A stretch of DNA of 64,000 nt from positions 248,001 to 312,000 of the forward strand of contig NC_015499.1 of the NCBI RefSeq assembly GCF_000212395.1, given 5' to 3'. The stretch is from Thermodesulfobium narugense DSM 14796 (GTDB lineage: Bacteria; Thermodesulfobiota; Thermodesulfobiia; Thermodesulfobiales; Thermodesulfobiaceae). Shown here in pieces: positions 24,296 to 32,597 of this stretch (positions are counted from its first letter, which is position 1; the number at the start of each line of letters is the position of its first letter). A program made the translations under genes and the position numbers. The notes below the pieces were generated by a model, which did no database searches, had not been told where the DNA came from, and saw nothing but the letters and a program-made list of their open reading frames with translations.

Positions 24296-26583
24296 GGGGC
24301 ACTACAAAGAGCGCATCTCCAGATTTTAATGTAGCCTTTGTGGGCACGTATGTGCCAAGGCTGTGTGGGATTGCTACTTTTACCAATGACATTGCTAAAT
24401 CTGTCGCCAGGTGGTATCCAGATGATGCTTTTGAAAACAGATATGTAAGAGTCGTCGCAATGTCAAATGGCGTTTATTCGTACCCGAAGGAAGTCTTCTT
24501 CGATATTAGAGAAAAATTTAAAACGGATTATATAAAAGCAGCGGAGTTCATAAACATTTCAAACGTTAATGTTGTAAGCCTTCAACATGAATTTGGTATA
24601 TATGGCGGTGAGCACGGAAGTTATGTTCTTGATTTTTTAAAAAATCTGAAAAAACCTGTTGTAACAACTCTTCACACGGTGTTAGAGAAGCCAATCGAAG
24701 GTCAAAAAGAAATTTTAGAAGAGATCTGTAACCTTTCATCAAGAATTGTTGTTTGTGCGCAAAAAGCTCAGGAAATATTAGAAAGGGTTTATAGAATTTC
24801 ATCCGAAAAGATTTCTATGATTTATCATGGCGCTCCTGATGTCCCCTTTATGGATCCCTCGTATTATAAAGATATTCTTAATCTTGAAGGAAAAACAGTT
24901 ATTTTGACTTTTGGGCTCTTAGGTCCCAGCAAGGGAATAGAATACGGCATTGAAGCGTTAAGCAAAGTCTACAGAGATTATCCAAACGCTGTATACGTAG
25001 TGCTTGGCGCAACTCATCCAGAAGTAAAAAGACTCTACGGCGAAAGCTATAGGATTAGCTTGCAAAAAATGGCTTATGAGGAAGGAATAGCTGATAACGT
25101 AATTTTTATTGACAGGTACGTATCCTTCGAAGAATTGATGAACTTTTTGATTATGGCCGACATATATCTAACTCCTTATTTATCTTTAGAACAGATAGTT
25201 TCAGGAACCTTAACTTATGCAATTGCAGCTGGAAAAGCTATAATTTCTACTCCATATTGGTATGCTCAAGAAATGCTTCAAGACGAAAGAGGCATCCTTG
25301 TTCCGTTTAGAGATAGTGATGCTTTGTCACAGGCGCTTAGAAGGCTCTTAACAGATATACCTTACAGAAATAGATTGAGAAAAAATGCTTATGATTTTGG
25401 CAGAAAGATGATTTGGAAGAACGTTTCAAGAGAATATATTGAGCTTTTTGACGAAGCAATTAAAACTTATTCTAAGGAAAAAAATTTTATTTATATTTCA
25501 AAAAGAGACTTAATCGAAAAGGAATCTTTTCAAACAAAACTCCCTTCTGTTCACCTTACACATCTAAAATTCTTAACTGATGAAACAGGTATATTGCAAC
25601 ACGCTTTATACAATATGCCGAATAGAAATCACGGTTACTGCGTTGATGACAATTCCAGAGCCTTTATGGCTCTTCTCTTATATTATGAACTTTTCAAGGA
25701 TCAGAGCATACTATATCTCTTGTATAGATTCTTATCTTTTATTCACAACGCATTTGATGAAAAAACTGGCAGATTTTTAAACTTTTTGAGATATGATAGA
25801 ACATGGATTGATGAATTTAGTGAAGATGCGCATGCTAGAACTCTTCTTGCTTTAGCTACAGCAATACAGTGGCCAGCAGTTCCAGAATTGATTCCTATTT
25901 GTGCTACTATTTTTGAAAAGGGCATTAAGCAAGTTGAGAATTTTACATCTGTAAGAGGAATTAGCCTTTCTATTATTGCTTGTGATAAGTTTGTTAGAAC
26001 TTATCCGGGAGCTAAAGAGATCAAAGACATATTAATTAATCTTTCAGGGAAGTTGTTTGAACTTTACAAAAACAATATTTCTGATGATTGGATTTTTCCT
26101 GAAGATATACTTACTTATGACAACGCAAGACAGCCTCAAGCCTTAATTAGGGCTGGCCAACAACTAGGCAGTGATGAAATGATTGAGCTTGGTATTAGGA
26201 GCCTAAGGTGGCTAATAGAAATCCAAACAAATCCAGAGACACAATACCTAAGCATTATTGGGAACAGGGGATGGTATGAGAGAGGGTCTCAAAAGGCTCA
26301 ATTTGATCAACAACCAATAGAATTAAGCAGTATTTCCTGCGCGTGTATAGATGCATACTTTCAAACGGGTGACAAATATTTTTACAATACTGCTATGAAG
26401 GCCTTAAGATGGTTTTTAGGAGAAAATGACTCCTTTTGTCCTGTTGCAAGAGTTGAAACAGGTGGTTGTTATGATGGTCTAGAACCTCAGGGAGTTAACA
26501 AAAATATGGGAGCAGAGTCAACAATATCTTATTTAATGACGTTGCTTCATTCATACAAATTAACATTTAAAAGAGGCGATTGA
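24292..26583 (+). CDS. GT4-type glycosyltransferase fused to a helical carbohydrate-active-like domain
   Basis: A 763-residue two-domain protein. Residues about 12-400 are a GT4 glycosyltransferase (FVGTYVPRLCGIATFTNDIA, VSLQHEFGIYGGEHG, LTFGLLGPSKGIEYGIEAL, IVSGTLTYAIAAGKAIISTPY). Residues about 420-763 are helical and resemble alpha/alpha-barrel enzymes: GYCVDDNSRAFMALLLYYE, DEFSEDAHARTLLALATA, DNARQPQALIRAGQQ, GGCYDGLEPQGVNKNMGAEST. I cannot assign that part a catalytic family. The start overlaps the stop of the GH130 gene. With the phosphorylase it may build or recycle a mannose-containing glycan (inference). Confidence 0.82.
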   Translation: MRGTTKSASPDFNVAFVGTYVPRLCGIATFTNDIAKSVARWYPDDAFENRYVRVVAMSNGVYSYPKEVFFDIREKFKTDYIKAAEFINISNVNVVSLQHEFGIYGGEHGSYVLDFLKNLKKPVVTTLHTVLEKPIEGQKEILEEICNLSSRIVVCAQKAQEILERVYRISSEKISMIYHGAPDVPFMDPSYYKDILNLEGKTVILTFGLLGPSKGIEYGIEALSKVYRDYPNAVYVVLGATHPEVKRLYGESYRISLQKMAYEEGIADNVIFIDRYVSFEELMNFLIMADIYLTPYLSLEQIVSGTLTYAIAAGKAIISTPYWYAQEMLQDERGILVPFRDSDALSQALRRLLTDIPYRNRLRKNAYDFGRKMIWKNVSREYIELFDEAIKTYSKEKNFIYISKRDLIEKESFQTKLPSVHLTHLKFLTDETGILQHALYNMPNRNHGYCVDDNSRAFMALLLYYELFKDQSILYLLYRFLSFIHNAFDEKTGRFLNFLRYDRTWIDEFSEDAHARTLLALATAIQWPAVPELIPICATIFEKGIKQVENFTSVRGISLSIIACDKFVRTYPGAKEIKDILINLSGKLFELYKNNISDDWIFPEDILTYDNARQPQALIRAGQQLGSDEMIELGIRSLRWLIEIQTNPETQYLSIIGNRGWYERGSQKAQFDQQPIELSSISCACIDAYFQTGDKYFYNTAMKALRWFLGENDSFCPVARVETGGCYDGLEPQGVNKNMGAESTISYLMTLLHSYKLTFKRGD

Positions 26584-26589
26584 TACTTT

Positions 26590-27417
26590 GTGAAAATTGG
26601 CATTAAAAGATTTAACGATGAGTATATATCAAATGAAAAAAAATTTTCTGTACTTGCTTTTGATTTAGGCAACTCTAGATTAAAATGTTCTTATTTTGAA
26701 GATTCGTGTATGAAGCATTACGGTGCCTTTCGATTAGAGGAAATTTTTGTCAATAGTAAATTTGACTCTAATCTTCTTGATAAGTGGTTGAAAGAAAACA
26801 AAATCGATAATAAGGTTAAGTGCTTTATCTCTTCTGTAAATTTAACCATAGAAAAGCACCTTTTGTCATTTTTGAACGAGCGCCTTTTTTCTGCTAAAGT
26901 AATTGAACCTAGGGATCTTGTTGGCATAATTGGGATTGAATATGATATAGATATGATAGGGATTGATAGACTGCTACACTCTATTGGAGCATCACTTTTT
27001 TATGGGGAAGGAGTGTGCGTTGTAGATATGGGGACAGCAATTACAGTTGACCTAACCAAGGAGAACGTGTATAAAGGCGGTTTTATCATGCCAGGAATAG
27101 ATATGATTTGTAAATCTATAAACCTTTTTTTGCCTCATTTGCCAATGGCAGATATTACAATAAATCATACCAACGTTCCTTCAAGGAATACTAATGATGC
27201 TTTAAATAATGGCATATTTTATTCTATAGTTTTTGGCCTTGAGGGCATTATTAGGTCATGGCATGAAAAGTTTGGCGACTTTACTACTGTTTTGACCGGT
27301 GGTAGTGCAAGGTTTTTTGAAAGCGAGTTGTCATGGCCATATTTTCCTCATCTAACTCTTTGGGGAATATATAGATACGCAGAGTACAAAGAATCTTTGA
27401 ATGAGAAAAGTTCTTAG
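26590..27417 (+). CDS. coaX: Type III pantothenate kinase
   Basis: CoaX phosphorylates pantothenate, the first step to coenzyme A. It belongs to the ASKHA fold and shows FDLGNSRLKCSYF (phosphate loop), GIDRLLHSIGASLFYG and VVDMGTAITVDL. It also has GGFIMPGIDMICKSI and LTGGSARFF. Its 275 residues include about 18 extra N-terminal residues before the first beta strand, so a later start is possible, but none has a good ribosome site. GTG at 26590 is used. panC, another gene of this pathway, lies at 58866. Confidence 0.9.
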   Translation: MKIGIKRFNDEYISNEKKFSVLAFDLGNSRLKCSYFEDSCMKHYGAFRLEEIFVNSKFDSNLLDKWLKENKIDNKVKCFISSVNLTIEKHLLSFLNERLFSAKVIEPRDLVGIIGIEYDIDMIGIDRLLHSIGASLFYGEGVCVVDMGTAITVDLTKENVYKGGFIMPGIDMICKSINLFLPHLPMADITINHTNVPSRNTNDALNNGIFYSIVFGLEGIIRSWHEKFGDFTTVLTGGSARFFESELSWPYFPHLTLWGIYRYAEYKESLNEKSS

Positions 27418-27462
27418 TTTAAAGTTAAATATATTCAATAAAATTTTGAAAGGGATGGTAAT

Positions 27463-29532
27463 ATGGGGAAAACTATCAAAACAATTAGTTTAGCCTCTCA
27501 TGTTGGGGCAGGGAAAACTTCACTAACCGAAGCGCTTTTGTTTCATGCAAAAAAGATTTCAAGGTTAGGTTCTGTAGATTCTGGGAATACTGTTACAGAT
27601 TATGATGTAGAAGAGATAAAAAGAAAAATGACTCTTGCGCTTTCTGTAGTAAACTTCGAAGAGGAAGGTACTAAATATAACATTATTGATACGCCAGGAT
27701 TTTTTGATTTTGAAAGCGATGTGGTAGCTGCAGAAAGCGTGTCGGACGGCTTGGTTTTACTATTAAATGCTACAAGCTCGCTGGAAGTTGGCATCGAGAA
27801 GATCTTAAAGAGACTAAGGGCGAATCCAAAACCGTTTATGGTTGTAGTAAACAAAATGGACAAAGAGGGATCAGATTTTTTTAGCGCTGTCAGTGAATTA
27901 AGATCAAAGTCTTTAGGCTTTAATATTGCTTGTATGTATCTGCCTTTTGGCAATGCAGGTGAGTTTAAAGGTATGGTCCATGTAATGAGCAAAAAAAGCA
28001 TCGTCTTTGATGGTGATTTCAAATTTCATCTTGAAGAATCATTTCCAAAAGAATTGGAATCAAAAATTGAAGAAGAGCAAGAAAGATTAAAAGAGGCTGC
28101 GGCTGAGGGCGATGACGCTATTTTGGAAAAATATCTTGCAGGAGAAGACCTGAGCGAGGAAGAAATTGTTTCAAGTTTGAAAAATGCGGTAAAGCTCGGT
28201 AAGACTGCTTTGGTAATACCCGTTTCTTCTGTAAAGGGCTACGGTATAGCCCAATTGGTTAGAGCGTTTGGCTATTATTTCCCAGATTATAGTGAAAAAG
28301 AGAACCTTGAAGTATACTCTGAAGAGGAAAAGAAGGTTTTTTCAATAAGCTCAGACTCTGAGCTCATAATACAAATTTTTAAGACCGTGCTAGACCCCTT
28401 TGTCGGAAAAGTTAGCTATGCGAAAATTTTAAGTGGTTCGTATAAGGGAGAATCTGTTTTATATAACGTTACCAAGCAACAAGAAGAAAGGATAGCAAGC
28501 GTTAGCTTTCCGTTTGGCAAAGAGCCCGTTGTTACTAAAGAAGCTGATTGTGGAGATATAATCACCTTTTCCAAGCTTCAGTTTACGACTACCAATGATA
28601 CTCTTTCTCGCTCTAAGATAAAGTATGAGCCAAAAAAGATAGAGTTTCCAAAACCAACCTTTTTTATGGGCGTTTACCCAAAGGCAAAGGGTGATGAGGA
28701 GAAACTGGGTTCTGCTATTATAAAGTTTATTGAAGAGGATCCATCAATGTTCTATGGGAAAAGTCCAGAAACAGGCGAATTTTTACTCGGCGGTTTAGGG
28801 GATATACAGATGGACGTTCTGATGGAGAAGGTTAAAAGGAGATTCAAGGTGGAAGGTAATCTCGTAAAACCAAAAGTTGCTTATAGAGAGTCTATTAAGA
28901 TTCCGGTTGTAGCGGAAGGTAAACACAAAAAACAAACAGGAGGACATGGTCAATATGGTCATGTCATAATAAAATTTGAACCTATTGGCTATGAAGAAGA
29001 GTTTGTTTTCGAGAGCCAGATTGTAGGTGGGGTTGTTCCAAAACAGTATGTCCCTGCTGTAGAAAAGGGTCTTCGCGAAGTTTTGAGCAGCGGGCATTTA
29101 GCGGGCTATCCAGTAATAGGCATTAAGGCGATTTTGGTAGATGGATCTTATCACGAAGTAGATTCTAACGAGCTTTCATTTAAGATGGCTGCGCATCTTG
29201 CTTTCAAAAAGGCTATGGAAAAGGCGAAACCGGTTTTACTTGAGCCAATTAACTATATTGAGGTAACGGTACCGAAAGACTTTACTGGAGATGTTATGGG
29301 AGACTTGAATTCTAAAAGAGGAAGAATTCAAGGTATGGATTCTATAAAGGATTCTGAAACTGTTATTAAAGCATACGTTCCTCAAAGTGAAATTGTAAGT
29401 TATGCAATGGATTTGAGGTCTATTACTCAAGGCAGAGGTTCTTTTATAACCAGATTTGATCACTTTGAAGAAGCCCCTCCTCAGATTGCTGAAAAGGTTA
29501 TAAAGGAAGCTAATGTTGAAAGCAACAAATAG
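27463..29532 (+). CDS. EF-G-like translation factor (EF-G2 type) without the catalytic histidine
   Basis: A 689-residue EF-G paralogue. G1 is SHVGAGKTS, G3 is DTPGFFDF at residues 76-83, and G4 is NKMD. Domains III to V follow, with KQTGGHGQYGHVIIKFEP, GDIQMDVLMEKVKRRF and VMGDLNSKRGRIQGMD. In canonical EF-G the G3 reads DTPGH and the His is needed for GTP hydrolysis; here it is Phe80. As I recall, EF-G-like paralogues often carry Tyr at this site. It probably binds the ribosome with slow or no hydrolysis (inference). It has a ribosome site AAAGGGATGG. The DNA ligase gene overlaps its last 20 bases. Confidence 0.87.
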   Translation: MGKTIKTISLASHVGAGKTSLTEALLFHAKKISRLGSVDSGNTVTDYDVEEIKRKMTLALSVVNFEEEGTKYNIIDTPGFFDFESDVVAAESVSDGLVLLLNATSSLEVGIEKILKRLRANPKPFMVVVNKMDKEGSDFFSAVSELRSKSLGFNIACMYLPFGNAGEFKGMVHVMSKKSIVFDGDFKFHLEESFPKELESKIEEEQERLKEAAAEGDDAILEKYLAGEDLSEEEIVSSLKNAVKLGKTALVIPVSSVKGYGIAQLVRAFGYYFPDYSEKENLEVYSEEEKKVFSISSDSELIIQIFKTVLDPFVGKVSYAKILSGSYKGESVLYNVTKQQEERIASVSFPFGKEPVVTKEADCGDIITFSKLQFTTTNDTLSRSKIKYEPKKIEFPKPTFFMGVYPKAKGDEEKLGSAIIKFIEEDPSMFYGKSPETGEFLLGGLGDIQMDVLMEKVKRRFKVEGNLVKPKVAYRESIKIPVVAEGKHKKQTGGHGQYGHVIIKFEPIGYEEEFVFESQIVGGVVPKQYVPAVEKGLREVLSSGHLAGYPVIGIKAILVDGSYHEVDSNELSFKMAAHLAFKKAMEKAKPVLLEPINYIEVTVPKDFTGDVMGDLNSKRGRIQGMDSIKDSETVIKAYVPQSEIVSYAMDLRSITQGRGSFITRFDHFEEAPPQIAEKVIKEANVESNK

Positions 29533-31387
29533 CTTACAATCCAGCTTTATTTTATTAGCCCAGGTCTTTGAAAAGCTCGAAAAAGAGACCTCAAGGCTAA
29601 GAATGATGGAGATTCTTGCAGATTATTTCGAAAATATTTCTCCAGAAGACGTAAAGATCGCTATCTATCTTTTATCAGGGAAAACAGGACCATCCTTTGA
29701 AGCTGTTGACTTTGGCGTGGGAGAAAAGTTTGTTATCGAGTCTTTACTGAGAATATATGGTGGTTTTAAGGTTGAGATTGAAGACATGTATAAGGAGTTA
29801 GGAGATCTTGGTTTGGTAGCAAAAAACATAGTTAAAGATAAGCAAAGTAGCCTAAGCCTTAATGAGGTTTTTAATTATCTTAAGACAATAGCTCTTACTT
29901 CAGGACCTAGTTCTCAGGACAAAAAAATAGAACTTCTTACAGAAATGTTAGATAGAGCAAGTTCATTAGAGGCCCTTTACATAGTAAGAATTATTCTTGG
30001 CAGGCTTAGATTAGGTGCACAGGATGCTACAGTAATTGAGGCTCTCTCCTTTGCCAGAGTTAAGAGCAAGGATTTGAAGCCAAAAATTGAAAGATGTTAT
30101 AACCTTACTTCTGATCTTGGCTATGTTGCATATATGTTATTTAAAGAAGGAGAAGAAGCTCTCGACTTTGTACACGCTATTGTTGGAAATCCTATTAGGA
30201 TGGCGCTGGCAGAAAGAATGGAAAATCCAGAAGAGATTTTTAATAAGTTAGGCAAGTGCATTGTAGAACCTAAGTATGATGGGTTTAGATGTCAGGTTCA
30301 TAAAATTGGCGATAAGGTTAAAATTTATTCAAGAAATCTTGAAGACAATACCCATATGTTTCCAGAAATAGTTGAGTCTACAATCAAGTATTGTAGGGCA
30401 AAAAATTGTATTTTTGAGGGAGAAGCAATTAGTTTTGATCCTAAAACCTTGCGCTTTATGCCCTTTCAAATAACTGTCCAAAGAAAGAGAAAACATAATA
30501 TTTTAAAAGTAGCTGCAAAATTTCCGCTAAGATTAGAGGTATTTGATCTACTTTATAAAGATGATCTTGATATTACCTCCAAACCTCTATTTGAGAGAAA
30601 AAGGCTTCTAAACGACACTATATTGAAAAACGACACGATTGTAATATCTGATTCCTCTGAAGCTGATAGCCCAGAAAGGATAAAGAGTTTGTTTGAGAAG
30701 TACGTTTCTGAAGGCATGGAAGGAATAATGATAAAGAGATTAGACGGAGTATACCAAGCAGGTTCAAGAAACTTTAACTGGATAAAATTGAAGAGATCTA
30801 TGAAACAGTCAATTCTTTCTGATACTATTGACGCTGTTATCATGGGATATTTTTATGGAAAAGGACAGAGGATAAAATTGGGTATAGGTTCTTTGTTAAT
30901 AGGCTTGTATAATCCTGAGATGGATTGTTTCGAAACGATAGCGAAACTTGGTTCGGGATTTACTGAAGAAGAGTGGGTTGAGCTTCTTAAAAATCTTGAA
31001 GAAATAAGGACTAGCTTTAAACCTAACAATTATATTTCAAAAATAAACCCGGATTTTTGGGTAAAACCAAAGATAGTAGTTGAAGTTGAAGCAGATGAAA
31101 TAACTGTTAGCCCTGTACATACTGTCGGAAGAAAAGAATTGGGTAATGATTCTTTAAATACTTTATCCTCAGGAAGCGGTTTTGCGCTTAGGTTTCCTAG
31201 AGCAAAAAGAATAAGATATGACAAAAGTCCCTTTGATTCTACTACACCAAATGAAATTTTTGAAATGTTTGAAATCTCAAAAAATAAAAAGAGCAAGAAT
31301 GTTTCAGAAAATTCTGTTAATTTAAATACTACAAAATTATTAAAAAAAACTAAAATTAAGGATAAAGATAAGACTCTATTTGACTAA
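29513..31387 (+). CDS. ATP-dependent DNA ligase of archaeal/eukaryal LigI type
   Basis: A 624-residue ligase. Residues about 1-210 are the all-helical DNA-binding domain (VFEKLEKETSRLRMMEILADYF). The nucleotidyltransferase domain has the AMP-accepting lysine K254 in EPKYDGFRCQVH, then FEGEAISFD, EGMEGIMIKRLDGVYQAGSRNFNWIKLK. An OB domain follows, ending in a Lys/Asn-rich tail. Bacteria normally use NAD-dependent LigA for replication, so this is an extra ligase; no ku gene is beside it. Its start lies inside the EF-G-like gene, with AAGGAAG upstream. Transfer from archaea is plausible, but base use looks like the neighbours. Confidence 0.9.
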   Translation: MLKATNSLQSSFILLAQVFEKLEKETSRLRMMEILADYFENISPEDVKIAIYLLSGKTGPSFEAVDFGVGEKFVIESLLRIYGGFKVEIEDMYKELGDLGLVAKNIVKDKQSSLSLNEVFNYLKTIALTSGPSSQDKKIELLTEMLDRASSLEALYIVRIILGRLRLGAQDATVIEALSFARVKSKDLKPKIERCYNLTSDLGYVAYMLFKEGEEALDFVHAIVGNPIRMALAERMENPEEIFNKLGKCIVEPKYDGFRCQVHKIGDKVKIYSRNLEDNTHMFPEIVESTIKYCRAKNCIFEGEAISFDPKTLRFMPFQITVQRKRKHNILKVAAKFPLRLEVFDLLYKDDLDITSKPLFERKRLLNDTILKNDTIVISDSSEADSPERIKSLFEKYVSEGMEGIMIKRLDGVYQAGSRNFNWIKLKRSMKQSILSDTIDAVIMGYFYGKGQRIKLGIGSLLIGLYNPEMDCFETIAKLGSGFTEEEWVELLKNLEEIRTSFKPNNYISKINPDFWVKPKIVVEVEADEITVSPVHTVGRKELGNDSLNTLSSGSGFALRFPRAKRIRYDKSPFDSTTPNEIFEMFEISKNKKSKNVSENSVNLNTTKLLKKTKIKDKDKTLFD

Positions 31388-31403
31388 GGAGGTCAAAAGT
31401 TAA

Positions 31404-32534
31404 ATGAACAAGAAAACCATTTTGATGTGTCCAGGTCCATCTGAGGTTCATCCAGAAGTGCTTTTAGCTATGGCTAAACCTCTTGTAAGTCACGTTGATC
31501 CATCTTTCTTTGCTCTTTTAGATCAGTTGCAAGGTCAACTTAAAACAATATTTCAAACTGAAAATACTTGCATGCTTTTGCCTGGTACCGGGACTTCTGG
31601 TATGGAGGCATCTCTAATTAACTTCCTTGATCCAGGAGATAAAGTTCTAGTTGGTGTAATAGGGCATTTTGGCGATAGAATAAGAATGATTGCAGAAAGA
31701 ATTGGCTGTAATGTAAAGGTAGTTAGTGCTCCTGAAGGCAAGGCACTTAACCCAGAAGATGTAGAGATATCTATAAAGGGATTTTCCCCTAAGCTTTTCG
31801 CTTGTGTCCATGCAGAAACATCTACTGGCGTACTTCAGCCTCTTGAAGATATTATGAATATTTGCAAGAAATATGAAGTTTTAACTTTAGTTGATACTGT
31901 TGCCTCTTTGGGCGGAGTTAATGTTCCTGTAGATGATTTGGGAATTGATATAGTTTATAGCGGTTCACAAAAGTGCTTAGGTTGCCCTCCTGGTGTAGCT
32001 CCTATAAGTTTTAGTCCAAGAGCTGAGAGGATTTTAGAGTCTTTAGCGCCCAGAAACTATTATCTTGACCTTAGACTCATAAGAAAATACTGGTTAGAAA
32101 GGGCATATCATCACACTCCCCCAGTAAGTCTTTTCTATGCGTGCAACAAGGGATTTGACCTTATTATTGAAGAGGGTTTAATAAACAGATTTGAGAGACA
32201 TAGAAAAGTTGGTCTTGCTTTACAGAAGGGACTTGAAGCTATGGGCTTTAAATTGGTTGCCGAAAAGAACGTTCAGAATCCTGTGGTGACTGCAGTCTAT
32301 CTTCCTGCTGAAATAGAGGATATAAAGCTCAGAAAGATACTATTGGAGGAATTTGGGATTGAAATAGCTTTGGGAATTGCTCAGCTAAAGGGAAAGATTG
32401 CCAGGTTTGGAACTATGGCTGAATCTGCAAGGCCTCAAAACGTTTTATATTTGTTGAGCGCGCTAGAAAATATATTGAAGCGTTATGGGTTATTTAAAGA
32501 AGGCGGCACAGACGTTGCGTCAAGTATGCTTTAG
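31404..32534 (+). CDS. Class V aminotransferase, alanine-glyoxylate / serine-pyruvate type
   Basis: A PLP enzyme of 376 residues in the family that includes alanine-glyoxylate and serine-glyoxylate aminotransferases. It shows MCPGPSEVHPEVLLAMAKP, LPGTGTSGMEASLINFLDPGDKVLVG, HAETSTGVLQPLEDI, and VDTVASLGGVNVPVDDLGIDIVYSGSQKCLG with the PLP lysine near residue 190. Likely substrates are glyoxylate or pyruvate with alanine or serine, which fits one-carbon and serine metabolism. ATG follows TAAGGAGG. The gene is 16 bases after the ligase and probably co-transcribed. Confidence 0.9.
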   Translation: MNKKTILMCPGPSEVHPEVLLAMAKPLVSHVDPSFFALLDQLQGQLKTIFQTENTCMLLPGTGTSGMEASLINFLDPGDKVLVGVIGHFGDRIRMIAERIGCNVKVVSAPEGKALNPEDVEISIKGFSPKLFACVHAETSTGVLQPLEDIMNICKKYEVLTLVDTVASLGGVNVPVDDLGIDIVYSGSQKCLGCPPGVAPISFSPRAERILESLAPRNYYLDLRLIRKYWLERAYHHTPPVSLFYACNKGFDLIIEEGLINRFERHRKVGLALQKGLEAMGFKLVAEKNVQNPVVTAVYLPAEIEDIKLRKILLEEFGIEIALGIAQLKGKIARFGTMAESARPQNVLYLLSALENILKRYGLFKEGGTDVASSML

Positions 32535-32597
32535 AAAAAAAGAAATAGACTTTTAAAAATTTATTTTGGTGACTTTTGAGGACAGTGGATAAATTTA

